From Corallococcus exercitus (GTDB lineage Bacteria; Myxococcota; Myxococcia; Myxococcales; Myxococcaceae): DNA of 32,503 bases. The DNA is taken from the NCBI RefSeq assembly GCF_003611585.1, contig NZ_RAVW01000050.1, positions 1-32,503 on the forward strand, written 5' to 3'. Both the position numbers and the translations under genes were made by a program. The notes below the pieces were generated by a model that searched no databases, was not told where the DNA came from, and worked only from the letters and a program-made list of their open reading frames with translations. This document shows, piece after piece, positions 7,069 to 14,622 of this stretch. Within the stretch, counting starts at the first letter, position 1; every line of letters starts with the position of its first letter.

Positions 7069-10000
7069 GACGCCCACCGCCGGATCCACCCAGAGGTCCT
7101 CGAAGCGCACCTGCGGCGGAGTCTGATGCAGCCGCAGGTTCTGCACGGCCGCCACCGCCGCCGCGTGCGTGCGGTCGTGGTACAGCGGGATGAGCGGGCA
7201 GTCCTCGCGTGCCAGCTGCTCCGCGCGCTTGTAGAGCTGCGAGCGCATCTCCGGGTCGATGGACACGCGCGCCTCGGCGGTGAGCCGGTCCAGCTCCGGG
7301 TTGCGGTAGCCCAGCGGGTACACCGTCTGCGCGCTGGAGTTGAGCAGGAAGTGCAGGAACGCGTCGGGGTCCGGGAAGTCCGCCAGCCACAGCGTGCGGA
7401 ACGCCGGGACCTTCCCCTCGCGCAGGCGCGGCAGGTACTCCTCCGGGCTCATCTGCTCGTGCCGCAGCTCCAGCAGTCCCGCTTGAATCATGGGCCGGAA
7501 GAGCACCGCGTCCTCCGCGGACGTGTCGCGGCCCACCGGGTGGTGCAGGGTGAGCTGCAACCGCCGCACGCCCGCCTCGCGCAGCAGCCGCTCCGCCAGC
7601 GTCAGGTCCGGCACCGGCGCGGGCCCCAGGTCCTGGGCCCCATCCAGCAGCTCCGGCGGCGTGAAGGTGCGCGCCACGCGAGCCCCCGGGTGGAACTGCT
7701 CCACCACGCCCGAGATGTCCATGCCCGCGCGCAGCGCCCGCCGCACGCGCACGTCGTTGTACGGCGCCTCGTTCAGGTTGAGGCCCAGGAACGCCGTGGA
7801 CGGCGTGGTGCTGGTCACCACCTGGTGTGCCTCCAGCCCCTTGGCCTCCGTGTGCTCCACGTGCAGGAACGACACGAGGTCCACCTGCCCGTCCAACAGC
7901 TGCCGCACCGCCTGGGGCCGCGTGTCCGAGAGGACGAACTCCAGCCGGTCCAGCAGCGGGACCCCGCCGCGCCAGTAGGTGGCGTTGCGCTCCAGCACCA
8001 TCCGGTCCGGCTGCAGGCCGACGACGCGGAACGGCCCCGTGCCCACCAGCTTCCCCGCCGCGTCCAGCTTCGCCACCGCCGTGGCCGTCAGCGCCATGAG
8101 CTGGAGGAAGAACGCCTTGGGCTCGCGCAGCCGGATTTCGAGCGTGCCCTCGTCCAGGACCTCGATGCCCGTCACCTCGCGCGCCAGGCCGCTGGAGTAC
8201 TCGCGCGCGCCCTCCACGTCCTCCAGCAGGCTGCGGTCCGGCGAGCGCAGCGCCGGGTCCATCAGCCGCTCCAGGTGGCGCTTCACGTCCTGGGCGGAGA
8301 GCATGCTGCCGTCGTGGAAGGTGACGCCCCGCCGCAGGTAGAAGCGGTAGCGGCGCGCGGAGGGGTCCGCGTCCCAGCGCTCGGCCAGGTCGGGCACCAG
8401 CACGCCATCCTCCAGCCGCACGAGGCAGGAGAAGAGGCACGCCGTCAGCTCCGCCATCTGGTTCTCGACGCTGAACAGCGGATCCACCGCCTGCCGCGCG
8501 CGCAGCGAGCCCGCCTGGTGCAACCCCACCCGCAGCGTGCCGCCCGCCCGCGCGCGAGGCAGCTGGAAGCGGAACACCTCCGCCTCCAGGCTCGCCGTCT
8601 CGTGGCCCAGCTGGTCCACCGTGCGGTCCAGCCCGTCGCCAATGCGGATGACCCGGCGTGCGTCCTCGCGCACCTGGGCAATCTCCTCGCGGATGGAGGC
8701 GTCACCCCGGCTGAGCACCTGGTGCGCGGCGCGCAGCTCTTCAATGGCCGCGCTCAGGCGCATCACCGCCTCGGACAGGTCGCGGCCCGTGCGGGCCTGG
8801 GACTCGGCCTTCTGTCCGGCGCTCTGGCCCACGCGCGACATCTCTTGAATCTGGCGCACCAGGTCCCGCGCGTTGCCGGACTGCTCGATGGCCATGCGCG
8901 TGATGTCCTCCACGCGCTGGGCCACGCGCTTGCTGGCCTCCACGACGGTGGCGCCCTGCGCCTCCAGTTGCTGCGTCTCCATCACCGTGGCTTCCACGGC
9001 GGCGAAGGTGCGCTGGGTGATGGCGCGGATTTCGGCCAGGGCCTCGGAGGCGCGGTCGCCCAGGGCCACGCCCGCGGTGGCCTGCTCGCGCCCCTCCTGC
9101 ACCAGCGCCACGGCGGTCTCCACCGCGTCGCGGATGCCCGTCACCATGGTGCCAATCTCGCGCGTGGAGCGCGTGGTGCGCTCGGCGAGGCTGCGGATTT
9201 CGTTGGCCACCACGCCGAAGGGGCGGCCGTGCTCGCCCGCCTGCGCGGCGATGATGGCGGCGTTGAGGGCCAGCAGGTTCGTCTGGTCGGCGATCTCCTG
9301 GATGACGTCCACGATGCGGCCAATCTCCAGCGACCGCGTGCCGAGCATCTCCATCAGCTCGGCCGCCTTGCGCACCGTCTCCTCCACCCGGTACATGCCC
9401 TGCACGCTGTCGCCCACCAGTGCCTCGCCGCGCTGGGCGGTGGTGGTGACGGCGACGGCCATGCTGTTGGTCTCCATGGCGCGGCGGCGCACGGCGTAGA
9501 TGCCGCCCTCCACCAGCGCGACGAAGTCCTCCGCCTCGGAGGCGAAGCGGCCCAGTTCGTCGCCCGACGCGGCGATGTGCGTGAGCCGCTCCGTCATCGC
9601 CTGGGTGAGGCCGCTGGTGCGCTGGCTGAAGTCGTTGACGGTCTCCAGGCCGTCCACCACCTGGTGCAGCCGCTCGGTCATCTCCAGCAGGGCGCCCGTC
9701 GTCTCGTGCGCGAAGGTTTCAATGTGCTGCACGCGCTTGATGGCCACCTGGAGGCTGCTGCCGTTGCCGCCCACGGCGGAGAGCGTGCGCTCCACGGCGC
9801 CGCCCTGACGGCGCGCGGCCTCCAGCAGCATGCGGGCCTGCTCGCTCACGCCGTTGCCGGTGCGGTGCAGGTTGCTCGTCACGCGCTGCACCTGGGACAT
9901 GGCGCGGCGCAGGGACAGGATGAGGCGGCGCAGGTCCTCCTGGCCCTCGAAGCCGGTGTGGATGGGCGTGGTGAGGTCGCCCTCCGCCAGCCGGGACATC

Positions 10001-10215
10001 AGGTCGCGCCGCTCGCGCCGGCGCATCGCCGCGAAGCGGAACCACGCCAGATAGCTGCCGATGAGCCAGAGCAGCGGCACGCCGAACAGCAGCACCGCCC
10101 ACCCGGCCGCGTCATCCGGCTGGCCCGTCACCCACCGCAGCAGCAGGCCCAGGAGGATGGCGGAGACCAGGGCCGCCGCCACCCCGAACGAGAAAAGGTA
10201 TCGTTTGGCGCCCAT
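7066..10215 (-). CDS. chemoreceptor fused to C-terminal family 5 solute-binding domain
   Basis: A 1049-residue hybrid. Residues about 7-28 and 38-60 are two hydrophobic helices separated by only about 10 residues, so there is almost no periplasmic domain. A HAMP-like segment follows (about 60-115), then a long coiled coil with the methyl-accepting signalling domain at about 240-500, including the hairpin tip ADQTNLLALNAAIIAAQAGE and FGVVANEIRSLAERT. From about residue 558 to the end is a complete SBP_bac_5 domain (GGTLRVGLHQAG, RLEDGVLVPDLAERWDAD, RRGVTFHDGSMLSAQDVKRH), the fold that binds oligopeptides or nickel. With this topology the binding domain would be cytoplasmic, as in the transcription regulator SgrR. 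Tip positions equivalent to Tsr E385 and R388 are Ile322 and Gln325. No che genes are adjacent. The domain calls are firm; the ligand is unknown. Confidence 0.92.
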   Translation of the reverse strand: MGAKRYLFSFGVAAALVSAILLGLLLRWVTGQPDDAAGWAVLLFGVPLLWLIGSYLAWFRFAAMRRRERRDLMSRLAEGDLTTPIHTGFEGQEDLRRLILSLRRAMSQVQRVTSNLHRTGNGVSEQARMLLEAARRQGGAVERTLSAVGGNGSSLQVAIKRVQHIETFAHETTGALLEMTERLHQVVDGLETVNDFSQRTSGLTQAMTERLTHIAASGDELGRFASEAEDFVALVEGGIYAVRRRAMETNSMAVAVTTTAQRGEALVGDSVQGMYRVEETVRKAAELMEMLGTRSLEIGRIVDVIQEIADQTNLLALNAAIIAAQAGEHGRPFGVVANEIRSLAERTTRSTREIGTMVTGIRDAVETAVALVQEGREQATAGVALGDRASEALAEIRAITQRTFAAVEATVMETQQLEAQGATVVEASKRVAQRVEDITRMAIEQSGNARDLVRQIQEMSRVGQSAGQKAESQARTGRDLSEAVMRLSAAIEELRAAHQVLSRGDASIREEIAQVREDARRVIRIGDGLDRTVDQLGHETASLEAEVFRFQLPRARAGGTLRVGLHQAGSLRARQAVDPLFSVENQMAELTACLFSCLVRLEDGVLVPDLAERWDADPSARRYRFYLRRGVTFHDGSMLSAQDVKRHLERLMDPALRSPDRSLLEDVEGAREYSSGLAREVTGIEVLDEGTLEIRLREPKAFFLQLMALTATAVAKLDAAGKLVGTGPFRVVGLQPDRMVLERNATYWRGGVPLLDRLEFVLSDTRPQAVRQLLDGQVDLVSFLHVEHTEAKGLEAHQVVTSTTPSTAFLGLNLNEAPYNDVRVRRALRAGMDISGVVEQFHPGARVARTFTPPELLDGAQDLGPAPVPDLTLAERLLREAGVRRLQLTLHHPVGRDTSAEDAVLFRPMIQAGLLELRHEQMSPEEYLPRLREGKVPAFRTLWLADFPDPDAFLHFLLNSSAQTVYPLGYRNPELDRLTAEARVSIDPEMRSQLYKRAEQLAREDCPLIPLYHDRTHAAAVAAVQNLRLHQTPPQVRFEDLWVDPAVGV

Positions 10216-10280
10216 GGACGGGGTGGACGCTATCCCGCCTTCTCGCGCCGGTCCTCAATTCGACGCATGCTTCATGAGAC

Positions 10281-11360
10281 ATGAAGGCCCTCTTCGCCAT
10301 CGCCATGCTGGCGCTCCCGGGAATCCCCGCCAGCACGGGCACGGAGGCCACCAGGGCCGGGAGCTCGGCCCGGTTCGTCTTCGCGTGGCGGGGCGTGCCG
10401 GTGGGGACGGTGGGGCTGTCCCTGGACGCGGGGCGGTTCACGTACACCAGCCGGCACCTGCACGTGCGCGAAGGCCGAGCGGGCGAGCGAGTGCGCGAGG
10501 TGACGCTGCGCGTGGACGCCGCGGGGCGCGTGACGGACGCGGACGCGGTGCCCCAGGCGCTGTGGCTGTGGCGCGGGCCGCCACCCGAGGGCTGCGTGAA
10601 GGGACGCGAGGAGCTGTCCGGCCAGGAGGGCCCCCACTGCGTCACGAAGAGGGGCCCCACGAGTGCCGAGGGCACGATGCTGGGCGCGCGCTTCCGAGCC
10701 CGCTACGACGACCAGGGGCAGCTCCAGGCGCTGGAGGTGGGCGACTCCCGCTTCACGCGGGCGGCCCCCGGAGAGCGGCTGCGAGCACCGCCGGAGCTCT
10801 TCGCGGAAGGGGTGCCCGTGGAGGGCGGCACCGAGGGCGCGCTGAGACTCGTGCCGGGCGGACAGGCACGGCGCGTCTCGGAGGCGACGCCGCGCGAGGA
10901 CAAGGCGTCCTTCACGGTCCCTTCGCGCCTGCCGGAGATGACGGAGTGGACGTCCGCCGAGGCCCGGGCCCTCTCCGCGAAGGTGCACGCGGCCTTCCCG
11001 GACAAGGGGCCCACGGCGGCGGACTGGCGCTCAGGCGGGGAGGGCGAGGCCGGAGGCTGCCTGGCCCATGCACTGCGCTTCGCGTCCCTGGCTCGCGCGC
11101 GGGGCCAGCGGGTGGGGCTGGTGCACGGGCTGCTCGTGGTGGACGGCGGCGCTGGCCGGCCGCACGCCTGGGTGCGGGTGGCGCTGCGAGGCGGCGGGAC
11201 GTTGGACCTGGACCCCACGTCCCTGGACCCCGTGCGCCCGGACACGCACCTGGCGCTGGCGCTGGTGCCACCGGACGGCCCCGGCCTGGAGGCCGGGGAG
11301 CGCTGGCTGTCGCTCCTGCGCGGGGACTGGCGCGTGGTGCGCGCTACTCGAACGGAATGA
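10281..11360 (+). CDS. secreted transglutaminase-like domain protein
   Basis: A 359-residue protein with an N-terminal signal-like stretch (MKALFAIAMLALPGIPASTG). The C-terminal third has the transglutaminase-like/papain-type triad: Cys260 in GGCLAHALRFASLARARG, His295 in RPHAWVRVAL and Asp311 in LDLDPTSLDPV. In bacteria this fold is usually a protease or peptidoglycan-related amidase rather than a cross-linking enzyme. The N-terminal 200 residues are predicted beta-rich, without a recognised name. The start ATG lies 65 bp from the divergent chemoreceptor start, so the two promoters share a short region. The 3' end overlaps the convergent arginine N-succinyltransferase gene by 17 bp. The catalytic-fold call is good; the substrate is unknown. 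Confidence 0.82.
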   Translation: MKALFAIAMLALPGIPASTGTEATRAGSSARFVFAWRGVPVGTVGLSLDAGRFTYTSRHLHVREGRAGERVREVTLRVDAAGRVTDADAVPQALWLWRGPPPEGCVKGREELSGQEGPHCVTKRGPTSAEGTMLGARFRARYDDQGQLQALEVGDSRFTRAAPGERLRAPPELFAEGVPVEGGTEGALRLVPGGQARRVSEATPREDKASFTVPSRLPEMTEWTSAEARALSAKVHAAFPDKGPTAADWRSGGEGEAGGCLAHALRFASLARARGQRVGLVHGLLVVDGGAGRPHAWVRVALRGGGTLDLDPTSLDPVRPDTHLALALVPPDGPGLEAGERWLSLLRGDWRVVRATRTE

Positions 11361-12369
11361 TGGACAGCTTCGCGCCCGGCTTCACTTCCAATATCTCCTT
11401 GGCGCGAGCAGGCAGGTAGATGACGGTGTTGTCCAGCCGGGCCTGGCAGCGCACGGAGCGGAAGCGGTTGCGGCCGGACTCGCGCTCGGCGGCGACCAGC
11501 ACGTCGTCCCCCTCCAGCTCGAAGTCCTCGTCCGCCAGCTTCACCGTGCGGTAGCGGCGCACCAGGGTGATGTCCGCCGTGTCCGCCTCGAAGTGCGGGC
11601 CGCCGTCGAACGGGTCGATGCGCTCCACGTACCGGAAGCCCACCCGCTCCAGCATCCGCTGCACGCCGCGCGTGGCCGGGCCCACCTCCCCCAGCACCTT
11701 CTGCACGCGGTCCGGGAACAGCGACGCGTAGATGTCCGACGAGGGGAACAGCTCCTTGATGAACTCCTTGTTCTGGCGGCTCAGCCGGTCGGCCTCCAGA
11801 TAGGTGAGCCCGGTGAACTTCTTCCCGCACGCCTCCCACAGCAGGCTGCGCCCGTCCGGGAGCAGCGGCGGCAGGAGCTCCGCCAGCACGCGCGGCCGGA
11901 ACAGCCGCCGGTGCATGGCGATGAAGAGGAAGCGCACGAAGGACAGCTGCTTGCCGGGCTTGTCCGGCGTCGCGCGGTAGGGCGGGTCCACCACCAGGCC
12001 GCCAATCTCCGTGGGGCCCTCGTAGTTGTACGCGATGGACAGCACCTTGTGCCGCAGGTGCCGCTCCAGCGAGGCGGAGTAGTGCTCGCGCTCGCTCACC
12101 TCATAGTAGATGTGCGGCGCGTCGTACGTCCCGTGCTGGGCGATGATCATCGACGTGCCGATGATGAGGTTGTTGCGCACGTCCTCCAGCACGAAGAGGT
12201 ACTCGCGCTCGAACGGGTCCTTCACCTTGCCGGCGAAGCTCTTCACCGACTTGTCGATGATGGCCTCGAGCGTCTCCTCGTTGTTCGGCAGGTTGACCGT
12301 GTTCAGCACCGCGGCAAGACGCTTCAGGCCGGGCAGATCGGTTTTCTGGACGTCTCGCAACACGAGCAT
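11344..12369 (-). CDS. astA: arginine N-succinyltransferase
   Basis: Transfers succinyl from succinyl-CoA to the alpha-amino group of arginine, the first step of the AST catabolic pathway. The 341-residue length matches AstA. Family stretches are plain: MLVLRDVQKTDLPGLKRLA at the start, FEREYLFVLEDVRNNLIIGT, SMIIAQHGTYDAPHIYYEVS, YNYEGPTEIGGLVVDPPYR, KQLSFVRFLFIAMHRRLF, LLPDGRSLLWEACGKKFTGL, ASLFPDRVQKVLGEVGPATR and FRYVERIDPFDGGPHFEA. The ATG at 12369 is chosen because the conserved N-terminus begins there; an upstream in-frame start at 12456 would add 29 atypical residues. No other ast genes (astB-E) are in the window, so the pathway is either scattered or incomplete here. The 3' end overlaps the transglutaminase-like gene in convergent orientation. 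Confidence 0.9.
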   Translation of the reverse strand: MLVLRDVQKTDLPGLKRLAAVLNTVNLPNNEETLEAIIDKSVKSFAGKVKDPFEREYLFVLEDVRNNLIIGTSMIIAQHGTYDAPHIYYEVSEREHYSASLERHLRHKVLSIAYNYEGPTEIGGLVVDPPYRATPDKPGKQLSFVRFLFIAMHRRLFRPRVLAELLPPLLPDGRSLLWEACGKKFTGLTYLEADRLSRQNKEFIKELFPSSDIYASLFPDRVQKVLGEVGPATRGVQRMLERVGFRYVERIDPFDGGPHFEADTADITLVRRYRTVKLADEDFELEGDDVLVAAERESGRNRFRSVRCQARLDNTVIYLPARAKEILEVKPGAKLSIIPFE

Positions 12370-12703
12370 GGGGCACGCTGAAGAGCGCCCCAGGAAGGGA
12401 GCGCCGGAAGGGCCCGTGACCTTACACCACGCCCCCGTCCCGTCAGCCTCCTGCATGCTCCCCTGTCAATGACGCGTTGCGTTCAGGACACCGCTCCGCC
12501 GTCCGCTCGCTGGGTGCGTCCCGCCCATCCCCGACGTGAAACATTGCTCAATCCGGGTGAGGGCTTGCCTGGCCGCATGCCCTGTTGTCAGGCGTCTGGG
12601 AATGGTTTGGAGATGGAATGAAGACAGGGAATGATTGCTGCCTGTCGTTGTCGAAGTTTGAAAGCAAAGCATCACGCCTTCACCCTCCCCCAAGGACTCC
12701 TCA
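12370..12703. other. 334-bp divergent intergenic region
   Basis: This lies between the starts of astA (leftward) and the polysaccharide-lyase-like gene (rightward), so both promoters should be here. No convincing gene was found. The right half (about 12540-12700) is less GC-rich than the rest of the window, as expected of a promoter region. A 6-bp inverted repeat, GACAGG (12623-12628) against CCTGTC (12641-12646), is the only clear symmetry. I could not fix a -35/-10 pair with confidence. Confidence 0.4.
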
Positions 12704-13726
12704 TTGAAAGCACTGCACCTCTGGCTCGTGGTTTGTCTGCTCCCGAGCCTCGCTGCGGCGGAAATCGTCTGGCGGGGCGATTTCGAGACGGGAAACCGTT
12801 CCCAGTACAGCAAGGAACAGATGGTGAGCTCGGACCGGCTCCAGGTGGTGACGAGTCCGGTGTCGGAGGGCAAGTACGCCCTCAAGGCCACGGTGAAGCA
12901 GGGCGATGACCCCATCAACTCCAGCGGCAACCGCAATGAGCTGGTGTACCTGAGCAACGAGAAGGTGGGTTCGGAGTACTGGTACCGCTGGAAGGTGATG
13001 TTCCCGAACGACTTCCCCAGCGTGGACGCGTGGCAGCTCTTCACGCAGTGGCACCACGACGGGTGCTGCGGGTCGCCGCCGGTGGAGTTCTTCGTGAAGG
13101 GCGAGGTCATCCGCCTGTCGCTGAACGACAGCGGCACGGTGTGGACCACGCCGCTCAAGCGCGGCGCGTGGCAGGAGTTCATCTTCCACGTGAAGTGGTC
13201 CCCGGACCCGTCCGTGGGCTACGTGGAGCTGTGGCACAACGGCGTCCAGGTGCTGAAGAAGACCAAGGCCATGACGATGTTCTCTGGCCAGAACAACTAC
13301 CTGAAGCTGGGCCTGTACCGGGACGACAGCATCTCGGCGGTGGGCGTCGTCTACCACGACGGGATGATCCAGGCGACCAGCCGCGAGGACGTGTTCCCGG
13401 TGGTGCAGCCGGATCCGGACCCGGTAGTGGACGCGGGCACGCCGGCCGACGCGGGCACCTCGGTGGACGCGGGCACGCCGGTGGACCCGGTGGTGGACGC
13501 GGGCACGCCGGTGGACCCGGTGGTGGACGCGGGCACGCCGGTGGATCCGGTGGTGGACGCGGGCACGCCGGTGGACGCGGGCCCGGGCACGAGCGTGAAA
13601 CCGTCTCCGCTGGATGAGGGCGACGCGGACTTCCACGGCGGGTGCTCCACGGGCGGTGGGTCGATGGCCGCGTTCTCGCTGCTGGGGCTCTTGGGCCTGG
13701 TGAAGGCGCGCCGTCGCCGGAGCTGA
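12704..13726 (+). CDS. polysaccharide lyase-like surface protein with MYXO-CTERM-type anchor
   Basis: A 340-residue secreted protein. A signal peptide (MKALHLWLVVCLLPSLAAA) is followed by a beta-jelly-roll domain of the heparin lyase I/alginate lyase type (GSEYWYRWKVMFPNDFPSVD, WQLFTQWHHD, then a long edge strand YVELWHNGVQVLKKTKAMTM) to about residue 240. A linker built from Val-Asp-Ala-Gly-Thr-Pro repeats follows, then a C-terminal sorting signal: GGCSTGGG, a hydrophobic helix and a terminal Arg cluster, typical of MYXO-CTERM proteins, whose Cys is processed and lipid-linked to the surface. The start is a TTG at 12704, supported by AAGGA seven bases upstream. The likely role is degrading or binding extracellular polysaccharide; the substrate is unproven and catalytic residues were not pinned down. 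Confidence 0.8.
   Translation: MKALHLWLVVCLLPSLAAAEIVWRGDFETGNRSQYSKEQMVSSDRLQVVTSPVSEGKYALKATVKQGDDPINSSGNRNELVYLSNEKVGSEYWYRWKVMFPNDFPSVDAWQLFTQWHHDGCCGSPPVEFFVKGEVIRLSLNDSGTVWTTPLKRGAWQEFIFHVKWSPDPSVGYVELWHNGVQVLKKTKAMTMFSGQNNYLKLGLYRDDSISAVGVVYHDGMIQATSREDVFPVVQPDPDPVVDAGTPADAGTSVDAGTPVDPVVDAGTPVDPVVDAGTPVDPVVDAGTPVDAGPGTSVKPSPLDEGDADFHGGCSTGGGSMAAFSLLGLLGLVKARRRRS
13471..13576 (+). repeat. 30-bp in-frame tandem repeat encoding Asp-Ala-Gly/Pro linker
   Basis: Two identical 30-bp units (13471-13500, 13501-13530), a third with one base change that makes GGATCC (13531-13560), and a partial fourth copy of 16 bases. Each encodes a ten-residue unit based on VDAGTPVDPV. It forms the stalk between the lyase-like domain and the C-terminal anchor and is a likely site of copy-number variation. 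Confidence 0.85.
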
Positions 13727-13742
13727 GCGGTACGTGAAGGAC

Positions 13743-13773
13743 CCTCCCGCTCCGGTGCGTCTGGGGCGGGAGG
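13743..13773 (+). terminator. hairpin after the polysaccharide-lyase-like gene
   Basis: An 8-bp stem, CCTCCCGC (13743-13750) against GCGGGAGG (13766-13773), with a 15-base loop, begins 17 bases after the stop codon at 13726. Only a weak T-rich tract (GGGTTGT) follows, so the call rests on position and stem quality. Confidence 0.45.
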
Positions 13774-13812
13774 CGGGTTGTAGGGGCCGGCACTTCCATG
13801 CGAGGAGGCGCT

Positions 13813-14622
13813 GTGACTCCTCCCCGATGGATGTGGTGGCTGTGCTGCCTTCTGCTGTGGACCGCGTGCGCGGGACCGGATGTGAGAGCGCCCCGAAGCT
13901 ACTCCCAGGCGACGATGGACTCCGCGACGGCGGGATGCCTGCGCAACCCGGCGTGCGCTTCGCAGGTCGGGCAGGACGCCATCCTCCCGTGGCTGTCACG
14001 GGCAGCGGCCCGAGCGGCCGAGGCCGCGGCGGTGATGCGCCTGTGGGAGGCGGCGGAGGTGGCCCGCGTGGAGGGCGTGCTCGTGGAGTGCGCGAAGCGG
14101 GCGAACCTGGAGGTGAATGACCGGATGTTGGGGCCCGGGCAGCGGACGACTCGCGCCATCTGCGAGGAGAAGGTGGTGGACGCGAACGGGCGGACGGTGA
14201 AGCGGGGCGTGCTGCTGGGGAACGCGAAGCACGCGGCTGCGCTGGAGTGTGTACAGCAGGAGCTGGGGGAAACGGACGCAGGACGGTTCAGCCTGGAGCC
14301 GCGCTACATCCTCGATGCGAAGACAGGCCGGACGCGGTGGTTGGATCCGGAGGAGGTGGCCCGCTGGCTGGCCGCCGGACAGTTCTTCCTGCTGACGGGG
14401 ACCATCGCGCCGGATGTGGTGCTGCACGCCTTGGGGAACCCGCTCCAGGCGCAGCGGGTCTACGACTTCAAGTTCCCGTGCCCGGTGACGAACCCGCCCA
14501 GGTGGGACACCTATCCTGAAGGACATCCTTTCGCGAAGAAGGAGCAGGGCGAGGTCTACTCTCTTCTCCTTGGTAAGGACACCTCTCCTCGCCTCGTGTC
14601 TCCGAGCCTGGGGGTCAAGTGA
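13813..14622 (+). CDS. predicted lipoprotein with PD-(D/E)XK nuclease signature; putative toxin
   Basis: A 269-residue protein from GTG 13813, which follows AGGAGG by four bases; an in-frame ATG at 13798 lies upstream of that site and is less likely. The N-terminus is a hydrophobic signal ending in WTAC (Cys19), a slightly atypical lipobox. The middle is Ala-rich helix. The C-terminal part has the ordered residues of a restriction-endonuclease fold: Pro200-Asp201 (GTIAPDVVLH), Asp218-x-Lys220 (RVYDFKFPC) and Gln245-x3-Tyr249. I infer a metal-dependent nuclease. The next gene starts on its stop codon and encodes a DUF3396 immunity-type protein. The arrangement recalls polymorphic toxins, and the lipoprotein signal recalls the SitA toxins exchanged between myxobacterial outer membranes. 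It may belong to a paralogous Myxococcus lipoprotein family (TIGR02269), which I could not check. Toxicity is unproven. Confidence 0.7.
   Translation: MTPPRWMWWLCCLLLWTACAGPDVRAPRSYSQATMDSATAGCLRNPACASQVGQDAILPWLSRAAARAAEAAAVMRLWEAAEVARVEGVLVECAKRANLEVNDRMLGPGQRTTRAICEEKVVDANGRTVKRGVLLGNAKHAAALECVQQELGETDAGRFSLEPRYILDAKTGRTRWLDPEEVARWLAAGQFFLLTGTIAPDVVLHALGNPLQAQRVYDFKFPCPVTNPPRWDTYPEGHPFAKKEQGEVYSLLLGKDTSPRLVSPSLGVK

Noticed and set aside
7126-10284. A plus-strand open frame of over 1000 codons opposite the fused chemoreceptor gene
   Set aside because: It is a mirror of the strong third-position GC bias on the other strand: the product is His/Arg/Gln/Leu-rich low-complexity sequence, while the minus-strand frame has clear domains.
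13471-13576. CRISPR-like array
   Set aside because: The 30-bp units are directly contiguous without spacers and keep one reading frame inside a surface-protein gene.
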